NCBI GenBank assembly: GCA_009760855.2
Contig: WPIO01000095.1
Span: 1,271,001-1,335,000 of the forward strand
Source of the DNA: Cristatella mucedo
Taxonomy: Eukaryota; Bryozoa; Phylactolaemata; Cristatellidae
Direction of reading: 5' to 3'
Length of the DNA: 64,000 nt
Part shown: positions 1 through 11,139 of the stretch, one piece after another
How the letters are laid out: each line of letters opens with the position of its first letter
Numbering within the stretch: position 1 is the stretch's first letter
The notes under the pieces: model-generated
Told to the model about the DNA's origin: nothing
Database searches by the model: none
Seen by the model: the letters and a program-made list of their open reading frames with translations, nothing else
Translations under genes and position numbers: made by a program

Positions 1-246
1 GGCTTACCTTTTATTTTGTTTCATGCTTTGTGTAGGCTTGCAAGTTAGTGCATAAGTGTGCATGGACATTTTCCAGGCTCACCATGTCATTCTGTGTGCA
101 ACTGCCCGTGCCTTCCACGTAATTAGTAAAACAGTGGCCAGCAATAAATCGTGGGTTTTGACAGACGCCTGTTGAAGGTTGTATCCTTTTTTTTCAAGGG
201 GTGCAATTGCTGGAAGCTTAATTTTACTTAATGGGTTCCTTTACAG
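1..246 (+). other. Intron preceding the mu-subunit last exon (partial)
   Basis: The stretch has no supported ORF. It ends with an oligo-T run at 188-196 and the acceptor TTTACAG at 240-246. I read it as the 3' part of the last intron of the mu-subunit gene. Confidence 0.5.
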
Positions 247-462
247 GTAATTTCCACCACCGATGGTCACGAGGAAACAAAGGTAGGGGAGATGGAGCTC
301 TTTGTCGTGCCGGCTCGAGTGTCTTTCGAGATGTCCAACTACCTGATCTCAGGAATGACTCTGCGTAGTGTCAAGCTAGAGCCGCCTGCAGCGGCTGCAG
401 GCGGTACGAAGAAATGGATTCGTACGATTACAGTGAGCAAAGTCTACGAGCAGAAGCTCTAG
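247..462 (+). CDS. Last coding exon of an adaptor-complex mu subunit (AP-4 mu-like), partial gene
   Basis: Seen: a pyrimidine-rich stretch ending in TTTACAG stands directly before the open frame, which runs 71 codons to TAG at 460-462. It includes GEMELFVVPARVSFEM, NYLISGMTLRSVKLE and KKWIRTITVSKVYEQKL. Family knowledge: mu subunits of clathrin-type adaptors end in a mu-homology domain whose last strands read like 'V.FE.P....SG..VR.L.......KWVR.....'. The SGMTLRSVKLE and KKWIRTITVS segments fit that pattern, and the hydrophobic spacing looks most like AP-4 mu among AP-1, AP-2, AP-3 and AP-4. The domain binds tyrosine-based sorting signals on cargo at the trans-Golgi or endosomes. The rest of the gene lies upstream of the window. 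Stonin or another mu-homology protein remains possible. An alanine- and glycine-rich insert (PPAAAAGG) sits before the KKWIR strand. Confidence 0.6.
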   Translation, partial: VISTTDGHEETKVGEMELFVVPARVSFEMSNYLISGMTLRSVKLEPPAAAAGGTKKWIRTITVSKVYEQKL

Positions 463-3400
463 AATGCCCACCATCTGGCAGCTGAGCTCGCTCTTATGAC
501 GAGCATTCGATTGTGTGGAGATCTCTAATCGGAAGCTGTAGGATTTTTCATTGTAGTCGTTATGCTAATTGTCTGTAGTAGGTAGATGTGCGAAGCATTA
601 CTGCATACTTAGTAATACATTATAATTCGCTATTATGCAATAATAAGCTTGGAAATGATGGTCATTGTAGTACTGCTGCTGTGCTGACTCGGAAATCGAG
701 GATGATTTCCTCTCGAGTACTTTCTTTAGGTGGTTAATTGTCTGCATACACTACGTTGCCCCGTTAAGAGAGTAACGGTTGAATGCAGGTGAGTGGCCGG
801 GTTTGCTGTCTTGCAGCTCTCGGACATTTTTTTGCACTCGGTTAAACACTGAAAAAATGCATAAACTTCTAATATTCGCTGAAATTGCTTTGCAAGACGC
901 ACTGTGTTCAATATACAGTGAGAACCCGGTTCCCTGTTACGTTCTGAAGGATTGTCTCCTTTTGAGCATGTGTAACGTCCCTTAAAAGAGATATAGTTCT
1001 CTTAATGTGCTACACACATTTATTTATTGTTAGTGTTATTGTCCTAGGCTGCAGCTGCTCGTGAAACTTAATGGGCTCGAGGTTTGTGAACTAAGAATTG
1101 ACGAATTGTAGCTAATGCATGCAAACCCTAACCTCTCTGGCATTGTTCACACCAACTAGCGAAAGTATGACAGAAGTCGTGCGAGCTGAAGAAAGCTCCA
1201 TTGGTCTCACCCAGCGCGTGTAGTGAGACAGGGGTTGGTGCTTCTCCTTAGCGGCCATGCATAGCAACAGCTGTCCTGCCATTCGCTTCACAGAGCATCG
1301 CACTCTGATTACAGTACAATTGCATCCTGGCGTAATGTTGTCCAGATTGAGCTACCAATGCCACTAATTTCCCCCAGGTCACTTCTCCACATTTTGAGTT
1401 ATGGGCTTGGTTGGGCTGATTAAGTCGCAAAATGTTAACCTTGTCCCCCACTTTCTCTCTTTTTTGGCTTCTCTCTCTGTGTCTCTGTCTGCCTGTCTCT
1501 GTCTGTCTGTCCGTCTATCTCACTCTCGCTCTTGGACTTACTGGCCATGCGTATTTAATTTTCAAGGATCAGAAGTCGATACTGTCGAAAACGCAAAGCC
1601 CTAGACTTGTAACTAATTTCTAGCCATCCATAACAGGTACCGTACAAGCCAAATCTAAGAAGGTTAATTAAAAATTCCTTGCAACATTTTGTGGAGAAAT
1701 GGCCTGAGGAAATTGGTGGCATCGGTAGCTCAATCTGGATAACATTACGCCAAGATGCCATTGTCCTGTAATCAGAGCTGAGCCCTTCTACATGCTGAGC
1801 TAGCCACTAGTGCACCACTATTGAGAGCCAGATCGACCTCAGCTATCCGGACCAGAGTGCCCTTTCTTGGTTCAGAATGATGATACTGGCGGTGCTTTCG
1901 ATGGCGTTGGCGCCTACACTGTGCTCTAGAGGTAAGTATCGTGGTCCGCCCTCGCATCGGGATTCTGGCAGTCCTAATACGCTAAGAAATCAGGTTTACT
2001 CTACGTTTTGCTCGCCTTTGCCGTAGCCCCCAGTGTTGCAGTGTCTTGCTGCAACATTGGGGATCCGAGTCATGCAGCCGTGACCTAGCGTTCCATTCAG
2101 CCACTCTGTTCACAGCGTTCACACAGCGTTCGCGGCCGAGTGGATCAGGTCGCTATGCCGGTCTAGCCTCGATTATGTTTTACCCCTCCCCCACAAGGAT
2201 TCGTCTGCGGCACTTATTTAATTAGTCGCTCATTTGGTGTGCTACGAAACTCGTTGCCTGATTAGTAGTCCGAAGCCGCTCATTGCCAGGTGCCGGTGCC
2301 GAGCTACTAAGCAGAGATATAAAAGTAAAGATGGGGTTTATAAGGCAAGGCAATCGAGGAGAGCGTGAAACCCTTTATTTCGAGCTCGTCGAGAGCTTCC
2401 AAGGATCTTGCTAGGAGGACCCTGCTTTACAAACGTTTCAATAAGTGGCAGCCACAGCCTTTAAGACAAGTCGTTACAGCTTTCGAGAAAAATTCGCTAG
2501 ATTCGCGTATCGTCGCTGCGAAATAAGAAGGACGACTTCGTGTCAGCCGACCACAGCCACGGTTGTAGCTTGGCAGCTAATCCGAAGCTATAATTATAGG
2601 CAGTCACACGTGCGGTGCACTCGCCGAGATTCGGCTCGGGCAATTGAGTGGATTTAAAAGCCGACGTTTCTATCGTCTTCGCTGAGCGTCGAACCAAAAG
2701 TATTTTGCTAGCTCACAGGATAGAGTACCCGGCAGCTGGCTGAGGGTCGCTTTTTCGGAGCGCCAGCTCACTGTCGAGCACGCAGCTTTGTACTTTACTC
2801 TAGCCGGATGTTAACTCGCCAGCACAGCACTTCACTTCAAATAAAATGCAGTAAAATCGTTGGAACAGTGACTTACACTTAAAGGGCACGAGCTAGCTCT
2901 ATCCAGGGGCTGGCGGCTGCCTCTCAATAATATCGCGCTCGGTTTCATTCGATGGGCCGGTTTCCTAATTCATACAATTGACAAAAACGCAGTGGCAAAC
3001 TGAAGGTACGGGGGGGGGGGCACGCGTCCCCACCTGGCGCTGGATCATGTCGATGCCAAATAGCCGTGTAATACTGGGTTCGGGCGCTGTCTGTGCTTTT
3101 CATCCCCGGCTCACAATATTCTAGGAACGCCACTGCCGACACGTTGTATACATACAGGGCAAAGAGTAATTTAAAAACTCTTTATGTCAAGCGAGATCTA
3201 AAAGGATAATAAAAATCGATTGGCTCTAAGTAAATCCCTAGAAACAGCAGTAGGAATAGTAAGTACCGGCGGCCTCAGTGACTCGCTGTGTGCTTTTCTT
3301 TGTGGTTTTTCGTGACTTGGCCGGTCGCATGAGCACAGACGTTTCCAACTTGCCATCTTATGAGCTTGACAACAAGACTTAGCAAGTTTCGTCACGTCTA

Positions 3401-3940
3401 AGCGTAGTCTAAGCATACAAGCATCAAGAGACTAAAATTAAGCGGACTAAGCGTTTGCTGTCGCATTAGAGATCTTGAGCGGGCATGCTATAACATGGCC
3501 TGCCAAGCAGAGCATTGGACCCTTTCCTCAATGCTTCAGGCCTGGTTCGTCAGGAATTTGATCAAAGACAGTCAGTTTTGTCCCACAGCTAATAATGACA
3601 AATTAGAGCAAGGACAACTGTTTTGTGCAACAAGAGAAATAAATCTCTATGCTGGCACTTAAGACGTGCTCAAAAGAAAAAAATGTCAAACTGATCTGGA
3701 ATAATTGGCAACCATTTTAGCACACATTAGCATAAACGGAAATTGCGCGGGCAGAGCGAATGCAGCGAGGAAGAGGTGATTTTTTGGCTTTCTATTAAAG
3801 GTAAATTCGGGAGGTACTCCTAAACGATTCAGTAGCAAGTTCCAGGCTACAGGCACCGAGCCCGCGATCCCTAAAGGTTAGAAGGTTGGTTAGGAGCGTA
3901 GCCAGATGACCTAATTAAGAAGAATGGGTACGAGGGGTAA
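463..3940. other. Intergenic stretch and mu-subunit 3'UTR; no gene recognised
   Basis: The left part must hold the 3'UTR of the mu-subunit gene, but I see no clear AATAAA. Open frames here are below 75 codons and overlap on both strands, with no recognisable domain or splice context. A CT/TG-rich microsatellite-like patch lies at 1450-1530, and a run of about ten G residues at 3009-3018. Confidence 0.4.
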
Positions 3941-4100
3941 GCCTGGTTTGGCTCAGTGGTTAAGGTGCTCGCCTCGATCAAGGTCAAAATGAATGTATAT
4001 AACGACCGCGGTCAAAGGCTCGAGCCCTGTGGCGTATGTGAAGAGCCCGAACAGAGATGAGGTTTCCTTAGGGTGCAACAAATGAAATGAATTATATTTT
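3941..4100 (+). repeat. SINE-A copy (tRNA-derived, LINE-like tail)
   Basis: The head shows tRNA-like pol III boxes: TGGCTCAGTGG (A-box-like) and GGCTCGAGCCC (B-box-like). The tail is a diverged form of the stem-loop shared with the L2-like LINE (AGAGCCCGAACAGAGATGAGG...AGGGTGC) and ends in AATGAATTATATTTT. It matches the copies at 8957, 19704 and 60271 on this strand and those at 10506, 42803 and 52506 on the other. Confidence 0.75.
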
Positions 4101-5669
4101 AAGCCTGAGGAGGAGGAAGTGTTTCGCACAGGTACGCTAAGGCAAGCCAAAGAAGGAACCTAAGGACTCAAGTCGTGCAGCAGACCATATTTCTCCATTG
4201 CTTGCTGTCAGCAGGGAGACAGTCTCGAGGGCTCTTCGGCCGCTGTATCCATGATTTCTATTGAATCATCTAATCTCTGCTTTACTTTCAAGTGAGTGAC
4301 TGGGCCTGAAAGTCAATATGTTGCTGATGTGGAAGTTGCAAAGTTCATGACAGACAAGCCTACCAGGAAGAAGGGCGCCTGTCTGATTTATCCTAATTAC
4401 TTGAAATACAATTAATTTTGAGCAAATGGCCAAAACGATAGCATTCAACTCGAGAAACACGTTGAAGCTGTACGCTGATGGTTCGCCTCTAAAGCGGTGC
4501 CAAAATGGGAAAAGACTGTTCTAGCCGTCCTTAAGAAAAGCCAAAAGCTTGGTGTCTAAGGCATGGAACCCAGCAGGCCTCTTCGAAAATAAAAATAAAT
4601 TAATTACGTCTCTAAGGATTATACGAGAGCCGTCGTTTAAAAATAAGTTAGCCATCGCTGGAAACCTTCCAGGTGCTGCGATCCGAGGTTTTTCCGTGCC
4701 GGTAGCATTTTCAGCTCAAATGTTAAAAAAAAATGGTGGCCCCTTCTGGTTAAAAATCATACAGCAGCGCGAACAAGGTCGCGCTTTATCCATTGTAGAA
4801 ACATGGCGGCCACACCTGGAAGTCTATCAGTAGCTCTAGATGGGCTACCGGGATTTCAACTGTGCTTAGGTACAGCTAAGCTGATAAAACAGCCTGTAAT
4901 ATCTATGTAAATACATTTATATGTGTAAATAAATCTTTGCATAGCGGCAGAAGAGGCTCAATGCCTGGCTGCCACCGCTTCCAGCAGGCAACGTAGGGTT
5001 GCCTGCGTGTGCTCTCGCCTACCATTACCTAGCTCGCGAAGTGCTGGGGCCTCGCTCCTTAAAGATACGTGACGGAGAGCGCACCTAAGGCTTGCTACTC
5101 AGGCTCGCCTTCACGGTTTCCTGAAGTCCTCAGCCAATTTTCGTACGACTCTGCTTTTGGGTTTGGGAGCGAAAAGAATAAAATTCGAAATTCTCAACGA
5201 GGCTAAACCCCTTGAGAATATTGTGTTCACTCATTATTTTAGCTCACGGAGCTAAACTTTCTGAGAGTGACCGGCTACAATTTATTAATATCATGGAAAA
5301 TACATGGCATGGCGAACCCTTAGAATGTAGGGTAAAGCAATAACTAAAGTCCGTAGGTACGAATACGGCTTCTGTTACTCACTTTTAAGTTCCTCCATTC
5401 TCTGGCTCCAGCCTACGTATCAGAACTACGCCCAACCAGGCGAAGAATTGTATAAGCCACTGTTCTTACACGAATCGTTAAGCCTTACCTCGTAAGAAAC
5501 TCAAAATCGTTGGAGACTGTGACTTAAGTTCCCATGTTCTCAAAGCCTGAATTAAGAAAGCTTAAAACGCACCAGTTCATTAAGGCATTTAATGGGTCTT
5601 TGTGATTCTTCTTCTTCTCTCATGTGCATGTACGTGCTTCCACTATGCCTGCTGCTTGCGGATGTTACC

Positions 5670-5861
5670 ACTTGGGAATGCTTTCTACACAGCATTTTTG
5701 AAGTGCCTAGAAAAAGATTCAATTCTCTGAGGACGCTATGCAAATATATTATCATTGTTATTATTATTATCCTTAATCTGCTGGGCTATGAGCAAGTTGA
5801 TAGTCCGCTTGTGATCGCATTTGAAATAATTGTAAATGTGATTGTATTCAGCAGCCCCAGT
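5670..5861 (+). repeat. Composite repeat: L2-like 3' tail plus a 100-bp unique piece, facing a reverse LINE tail
   Basis: From CACTTGGGAATGC the sequence runs into a forward L2-like tail (GTGCCTAGAAAAAGATTC...) and an ATT run. A roughly 100-bp piece follows, starting CTGCTGGGCTATGAGC, and then an AAT run that opens a reverse-strand LINE. The same order, tail to tail, recurs at 10793-11038, so the arrangement has been copied as a unit. Confidence 0.65.
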
Positions 5862-6600
5862 TAAATAATAATAACAATAATAATGCACTTGATAGAGCGC
5901 CCTCAGAGAACTCAATCTCTTCCTAGGCGCTTTAAATTTTCTGAAAAATGAAACGCGATTGAATGGTGAGTAATATCATGCTTGATAAACAACATGAATA
6001 ATGTGGTTAGGGGTGACATGCGCAGGGTCAGCATGCAAGTGTGGTTAGTCCAGCATTCACAGTGTCAGCACGCATAAGCACATCAAGGACGAATCACAGG
6101 GACCCACTAAATGCTGTTCTAAATAGGCGTTTAAAGTTCTTTTTTAATTTGGACAAGTCAGGAGACGTCGTGATGCAGGTCGGGAGTGAGTTTCAGGCTT
6201 TGGAAGCATACGAACTAAATGCTCGGTCTCCAAAGGATTTGAGGTTTGTAGGAGGTATCGGTAAACTGTTGGATTTCGAAAAGCGAGTGGTACGATGCTG
6301 CCTGGTTGAGGAGTAGATGTGAGAAATAGGCTGGAGCCAAAGAATGAAGTGACCTAAAAGTGAGCGACAAAACCTTGAAGTCGATGCGTTGCTTGACTGG
6401 TAGCCAGTGCAAATCGGCGAGAAGTAGTGTGATGTGGCAACTGCGAGACTCACGACAGACAAGCCTAGCTGCAGAGTTGTGCACCAGCTGTAAGCGCCTG
6501 ATTGTACATGCCGGTAGGCCAGCGAGCAGCGAGTTACAGAAGTCAAGACGGGATGTCACAAATGCATGGACCAACTTAGACGTCGTTGCAGAAGAGCCTT
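5862..6600 (-). mobile_element. L2-like LINE, 5'-truncated copy
   Basis: Read on the minus strand, this encodes the C-terminal part of the LINE ORF2 protein ([19 protein letters not shown], then [11 protein letters not shown], then [20 protein letters not shown]). The 3' non-coding region and the stem-loop tail with AAT repeats follow. It is truncated on the 5' side near 6600, in the segment after the RT palm. Frame breaks show that it is dead. It is adjacent and tail-to-tail with the composite repeat on its left. Confidence 0.85.
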
Positions 6601-7067
6601 GACTGCTATCACTCCGCTCGAAGCGAGCAGTAGATAGTAGTTTCCTTGAGCCAAGTCCTGCTGCACGACTGCTGCTGGTCGTAGGAGGCGACGGTACTTA
6701 ACTATTAATGGTAGTACGACAATGGTAGTACTACGACAGCTTGCGATGCTAGCATGATCACTTTACAAAAGGGTTGATTAATATTAAGCAATCGGGGTGG
6801 GGGTGCTGTAGATAGGCCGAGCGAAAAAAGCACGGCCCTTGTCAGAATAGGCGAGAAATCCAGTCAGCAGCTAATGCGGCGCGAAATAGTCGCTGCAACG
6901 GCTGCAGATTAGCAGCCGAGAGGCTCGAACATTAATGCTGAGCAAGCGCGCCCAGTGAACGAAATGCAGCCATCCTAATGGGCGGGCTTCAGTTCAGCGC
7001 GCATTGAACTCGCGACACGCTTCGAATTATCAGATGCTGGCCTTTTGTAGAATCGCAACTTCAAACC
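6601..7067. other. No gene recognised
   Basis: A moderately GC-rich stretch between the LINE and the fossil exon. I see no supported coding sequence. A first exon of the fossil DUF885 copy would be expected on this side, but I could not identify one. Confidence 0.35.
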
Positions 7068-7224
7068 ACAATCGGCTGTGGCAACGACTCCCTGCAAGCC
7101 ATCTGCGATGACTTCTGGAAACGGCAAATGAAGGAGTGGCCGAAGTTTGCCACGATTGCTGGGGAGCTTTGCGCACAATCATCTGCTAGACTTCAATGAC
7201 AAAGGGGCAATGGAGCAGCGAAAG
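7068..7224 (+). pseudogene. Fossil copy of DUF885 exon 2 (frameshifted)
   Basis: Seen: the frame reads NDSLQAICDDFWKRQMKEWP and continues KFATIAGE. This parallels [20 protein letters not shown] and ALATFSGE in exon 2 of the intact gene at 20682-20842. After GE the match continues in another frame (AHNHLLDFNDKGAMEQRK against [18 protein letters not shown]), so a frameshift lies near 7165-7175. The original frame meets TGA at about 7197. The GT donor expected after 7224 reads ATAATG, and no acceptor AG stands at the left edge. With the pieces at 10762-11139 and 13245-13960 it forms the remains of an older tandem duplicate of the gene. I am confident of the homology and less so of the exact edges. 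Confidence 0.8.
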
Positions 7225-7734
7225 ATAATGCACAGTACTCGCGGAGCGTTTTTTGGCATTTGGAGTAAAAATGTAAACACATTACATATTGTAACTGGAC
7301 ACGCAGTCGCATGGGTTAGCCGAGATGCAGTAAATAAGTGACCAAATTATACACGTACAGTAAAATGGCAGTTATGGTTATGCCTCGACTCCTGCCAACA
7401 GCCCGCCGGTTTTAGTCCTGCATACCTCCTTTACTGCGAAACTTGGCGTGCAGCCTACGAATTGCTTTATTGCGCATATGTGCTGAGCTACTAAGGCGTC
7501 ATTTCACGGTAGAAGTTTTCAACACATACACCGTGGCATTAGGCTTATGTAAGTGTTGGCGTAAGTATGCGGTGATTTATCTCAGTACTTTTCACTGGGC
7601 TATGCCCAGAGACCGGTGCTGTATGTAACAGCCTTTGGGTGTATTTTCGTCACATACAATGACGGCTTTGAGTTTTGCCGGCATGAGGTAGGGCCGCTGC
7701 CGTAGGGGAGTGGTTGGTATTGTTTTCATTGCTT

Positions 7735-7880
7735 GGCTTTTTTAGCTGATTTAAAAGCCTCGTCTGTATTGCAGCCGAGCCTTAATGACTATCACTACCA
7801 CCTGCAGTTGGCAATAAAGGATTGCCCACTGCATGATTAGAAACCGCAACCTCGGTCGTGAAGAGCGAGCACCTGGAGTG
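7735..7880 (-). repeat. SINE-B copy (tRNA-derived)
   Basis: The reverse strand carries a tRNA-like head around 7840-7880 and ends at the left with the family's AATCAGCTAA-type tail (AGCTGATTT at 7744). Internal blocks (GCCTTAATGACTATCACTACC, TGCAGTTGGCAATAAAGGATTGC) recur at 20180-20330 and 37380-37520. Confidence 0.55.
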
Positions 7881-8739
7881 AATGGTCGGCTTTCAGGGTA
7901 CTTTAGGTTAGATCGTGCAGCCAATCGGAGACAAACCCTCTTTTGTATCCTAGCAAGAAGCCTGATATAGAAATAAAATACGCCAAGGTGGCTGTTATTC
8001 TATGATTTCCCAGCAGGAAACATATGAATTAATGCATTGTAGGTATTGAGGGCTGCCTCTTAGGATCGGAAACCTCAATCTGGGACGGGACGGAGAGCGT
8101 GGTCTCCTCAAAATGGCCAGCGACTCCGTCCACATGAGAGACAGTCGAGTGCCTAAGTGGCATTAAGCCATTGGGTTACATGCTAGATACTGAATATTTC
8201 TCGAAGGCTGGTTTCGAATGCCACGAAATTCCGTCCCGTGTCTCCTTCGCAGGAGGAGCTGCGAGCTTCGTTGATCATATGACGCAGACCGGCGATCGTA
8301 CTCTGGTTCGCCATGCCAGGCATGGCTTGGTTCCATTTTCCCAGCCTCATCGGGTCCTGGGACTCCTTCTCTGTTTATATTTCCGCTAACAACCGGTAGT
8401 AGCAGAAGCACTTGGTCTGCAGGCCTTTGACTGTAGCGCTCACTCTCACGTAATCCTCACTGAACGACACCTCTCCGACGCTTGCACATTCTTTCGTGCT
8501 ACTGCTACGCTATTCACTTCCTCGGCTGTCCTTGTGACGGTTGGCTACCGTACGATCCGAAAAATCTGCCCAGGCTTTGAAACTCAAGTGTAAGAGCACT
8601 TGCCCTGCGTGCCGGTGTAGCCAGGCAGCAATGGGGACGTTTGGCTTGCATGGCTGGGTCTTTCGAATGTCAATGGACTGCCGCAGGTAGAACTTCTTCG
8701 GCAGGCGCAGGAGCTTCACCGACTCCTAATCCTAGAGGA

Positions 8740-8885
8740 ATTAACGAGAGGAAACTATATAGGCACGGGCCAAAGACCCCGAAAGAGCCAGTCTCATTGG
8801 ATACTGCTTTGCGAGTCAGATCCGATCGAGAGATCAAGCAGCGGAAGTGCATTCTTTATCAATGTAGCAAGCAGCTTGAGTTTTG
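8740..8885 (+). pseudogene. Possible fossil of DUF885 exon 3 (weak)
   Basis: This open frame holds SLDTALRVRSD, then KCILYQCSKQL. It can be laid against [11 protein letters not shown], then [11 protein letters not shown] of exon 3. Short nucleotide blocks (GTCAGA, CAAG, TGCATTCT, CAGCT) occur in the same order. It sits between the exon-2-like and exon-4-like fossils, as collinearity predicts. Identity is low and gaps are needed, so I treat it as a lead only. Confidence 0.25.
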
Positions 8886-8956
8886 AAGAAAATATTGCCT
8901 CGATGCTTTTTCACCTGATTCACTGCCGCTCTAATTTGGCTCAAGGAAATATACCA

Positions 8957-9112
8957 CCCTGGTTTGGCGCAGTCGTTAACGTGCTCGCCTTGACCAAGTT
9001 CAAGCTAAATCTATTTGAAGACCGACGTCAAGGGCTCGAGCCCGTGGCATAGGTAAAGCATCTGAATAGAGATTAAGTTCTCTTAGGCTATAGAAATGAA
9101 TTATTCTCTTAT
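8957..9112 (+). repeat. SINE-A copy
   Basis: It starts with CTGGTTTGGCGCAGTCG, carries the B-box-like GGCTCGAGCCC, and ends with GCATCTGAATAGAGATTAAG...GCTATAGAAATGAATTA. A second, partial SINE-A 3' half follows at about 9140-9225. Confidence 0.75.
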
Positions 9113-9227
9113 ATGATCGCTTTTCATGAACTAAAGTCGCGGGTTTGAGCCCCAATCGCAAACGATTAGCACCTAGATAGAGCTTGAATTCTCTTAGGGT
9201 GCTATCCAAGTAAATTATAGGCATACG

Positions 9228-9291
9228 CGCACGCACACATGCAAGCGTGAAAACATACACACACGCGCGCACGAACACACACACACACACA

Positions 9292-9340
<49 letters not shown>

Positions 9341-9392
9341 ACAAACACACACATATATATATATATAGAGAGAGAGAGAAAGAGAGAGAGAC
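9228..9392. repeat. Microsatellite cluster (CA)n, (TA)n, (GA)n
   Basis: An interrupted CA/CG-containing run merges into a pure CA run, a short TA run and a GA run at 9366-9390. Reverse-strand open frames rich in Cys-Val across it are artefacts of the repeat. Confidence 0.95.
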
Positions 9393-9399
9393 TTAGCGC

Positions 9400-10505
9400 G
9401 ACATCAGGTTCTCGCTGACCTACTGCATACACTAGGTTTTCTAGGCAGTCCCGTCGGGACTCGTGCAAGTCCGCTGAAGCCACCCGACTTGAGGTCATCC
9501 AGTCAACGTGCCCTTACCGCCAATTTTCACTTTATTTGCTAGCTACTGCCTGCCGGATTTCATGCTACTTAGGGGCTGGTGCGAAAGCGTTAGGGATGCA
9601 TATAATCTACATAATATATTTGTAAAACCATTGTGTGTACTATAGTTAATATATTTGCAAACTTTAACGAGTCCATTAAAATTGACTCGACTAGTCTGTG
9701 CAAGAGTGTAACCCCTGCCGCTTTGAATGTAGCTAGGTATCTATCAGGTTTCTTATTGGATTTGCTTCAATATCTGTTTCTGAATGCGATATTTTACAGT
9801 TATGGATGTGATAAAGCCGCATGCTAGCTCGTATGATGACAGTCGCTCCCTCTAAATTGCTACGAATAAATAAAGTGTTACGAATGCTTATCCGCATACG
9901 CTTCGCTATTCCTCGGCACAATCCACGCAAGCAGGCGAAATTTGTTTAGCGGCAGATTCAGCATAGCTGGCTTAGGAAATAGCGAAGCCCTCTGTTTGCC
10001 CACTACCCACTGCTTTGAATGTCCACGCTGGCTTCGCTTGCCGAAGAGCTGCTGAGCACTCTCGCGGCTGCTGGCGCCTAACAGACTCTCGCCTAACCGT
10101 TTTCTTGGCAGGCCAATGTGACCTAGTTGTCACACAGGCTGAAGAATATAGATGTAGAGCGCCTTAATTCGGAGGAAAAGCATAACTTTGAGCTGCTTAG
10201 GCTTTTTCTCGACGACGCTTTTTCCTAACGGGATACGAATAAATGAGGCACGCCTTGCCTTGTGTGGGCGCACTGCCCGAGCACCGCAGTGGATGCTCTC
10301 GGGCATGCGGTTCTGCGGGGTGCTTCGGAGGACGCCAATTTCTGAGTGGTGGTGGTCGCGTGCGGCTCTATCTTGCACCTGCTAGTGTACGGCCCTGGCC
10401 GCATTTTCGCTCCTCCCTCGATCGCGGGCAGAGCGAATCAGCTCTCTCGCGGCATAGCTTTGGATGCGAGGGCGCCTAGACGAATCGTCTTTTTAGGTTT
10501 AAGAT
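9400..10505. other. No gene recognised
   Basis: Short overlapping open frames without domain similarity or splice structure. The stretch between the CA/TA/GA cluster and the next SINE carries no pattern I can name. Confidence 0.35.
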
Positions 10506-10648
10506 ATAAATAAATATTATTCATTTATATAGCGCCCCAAGAGGACTTAATCTCTATTCAGGCGCTTCATATACGCCTCGGGGCTCGAGCCCATGACCTC
10601 AGTCAGACCTTGGTCGGGGCGAGCACCTTAACCGCTAGACCAAACCAA
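10506..10648 (-). repeat. SINE-A copy, reverse strand
   Basis: The AATATTATTCATTTATATAGCGCC end is on the left, the B-box complement GGGCTCGAGCCC is inside, and the tRNA-like head complement (CTAGACCAAACC) is at the right end. Confidence 0.8.
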
Positions 10649-10761
10649 GTTTGCTTGCGTATGCCAGCAGCCTGCCAACCTGTGCGGCTGTGGCGTGAGT
10701 TTGAAGTCGGGCACATTGACTCTTTCAAAAATTGGTTTCCCGCCTGCTTCTTACGTTTATC

Positions 10762-11139
10762 CGATACCTAGCTGTGAATCCCATCAATACCACTTGGGAA
10801 TGCTTTCTACACAGCATCTGTGAAGTGCCTAGAAAGAGATTCAATTCTCTGAGGACGCTATGCAAATATATTATTATTGTTATTATTATTATCCCTAATC
10901 TGCTGGGCTATGAACAAGTTGATAGTCCGCTTGTGATCGCATTTGAAATAAGTGTAAATGTGATTGTATTCGGCAGCCTCAGTTAAACAATAGGAATGCA
11001 CTTGATAGAGCCCCTCGGATAACTCCACTCCTACTGGGCAATACCAACCTACATCATTTTACCCAGCTTAGCAATGCGGAGCCACTCGGCGGCGGCCTGC
11101 TGGAGTATTATTGCTCGCCTAGAAGGTTAACCGGCACAG
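10762..11139 (+). pseudogene. Fossil copy of DUF885 exon 4, split by a retroelement
   Basis: Seen: the left part reads RYLAVNPIN, matching RYVAVNPMN of exon 4 at 22815. After a 246-bp insertion the right part reads IILPSLAMRS...SIIARLEG, matching [11 protein letters not shown]...SVIARLEA. It ends at 11139 followed by GTGAGC, so the splice donor is preserved where exon 4 has GTAAAG. The acceptor AG is lost and an in-frame TAA lies near 11128. The exon was therefore once part of a gene parallel to the intact one downstream. The insertion is flanked by CAATACCA on both sides. Confidence 0.8.
10793..11038 (+). mobile_element. 246-bp composite retroelement with 8-bp target-site duplication
   Basis: Direct repeats CAATACCA at 10785-10792 and 11039-11046 flank the insert. 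The insert has the same tail-to-tail order as 5670-5900: forward L2-like tail, ATT run, 100-bp middle piece (CTGCTGGGCTATGAAC), and the start of a reverse LINE tail. It lacks the rest of the reverse LINE. It looks like a copy of an RNA that spanned the composite, possibly a 3' transduction by the reverse LINE. That mechanism is inference. Confidence 0.75.

Noticed and set aside
3941-4020. tRNA-like A and B boxes suggesting a tRNA gene
   Set aside because: The head continues into the SINE-A body and tail, the cloverleaf is not maintained, and many copies share the same tail.
9228-9392. Repeats considered as a CRISPR array
   Set aside because: Repeats here and elsewhere are microsatellites or dispersed retroelements without regular spacers, and the DNA is eukaryotic.
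9000-9498. Reverse-strand open frames across the CA/TA/GA cluster
   Set aside because: The codons come from the microsatellite and flanking SINE; no coding signal.
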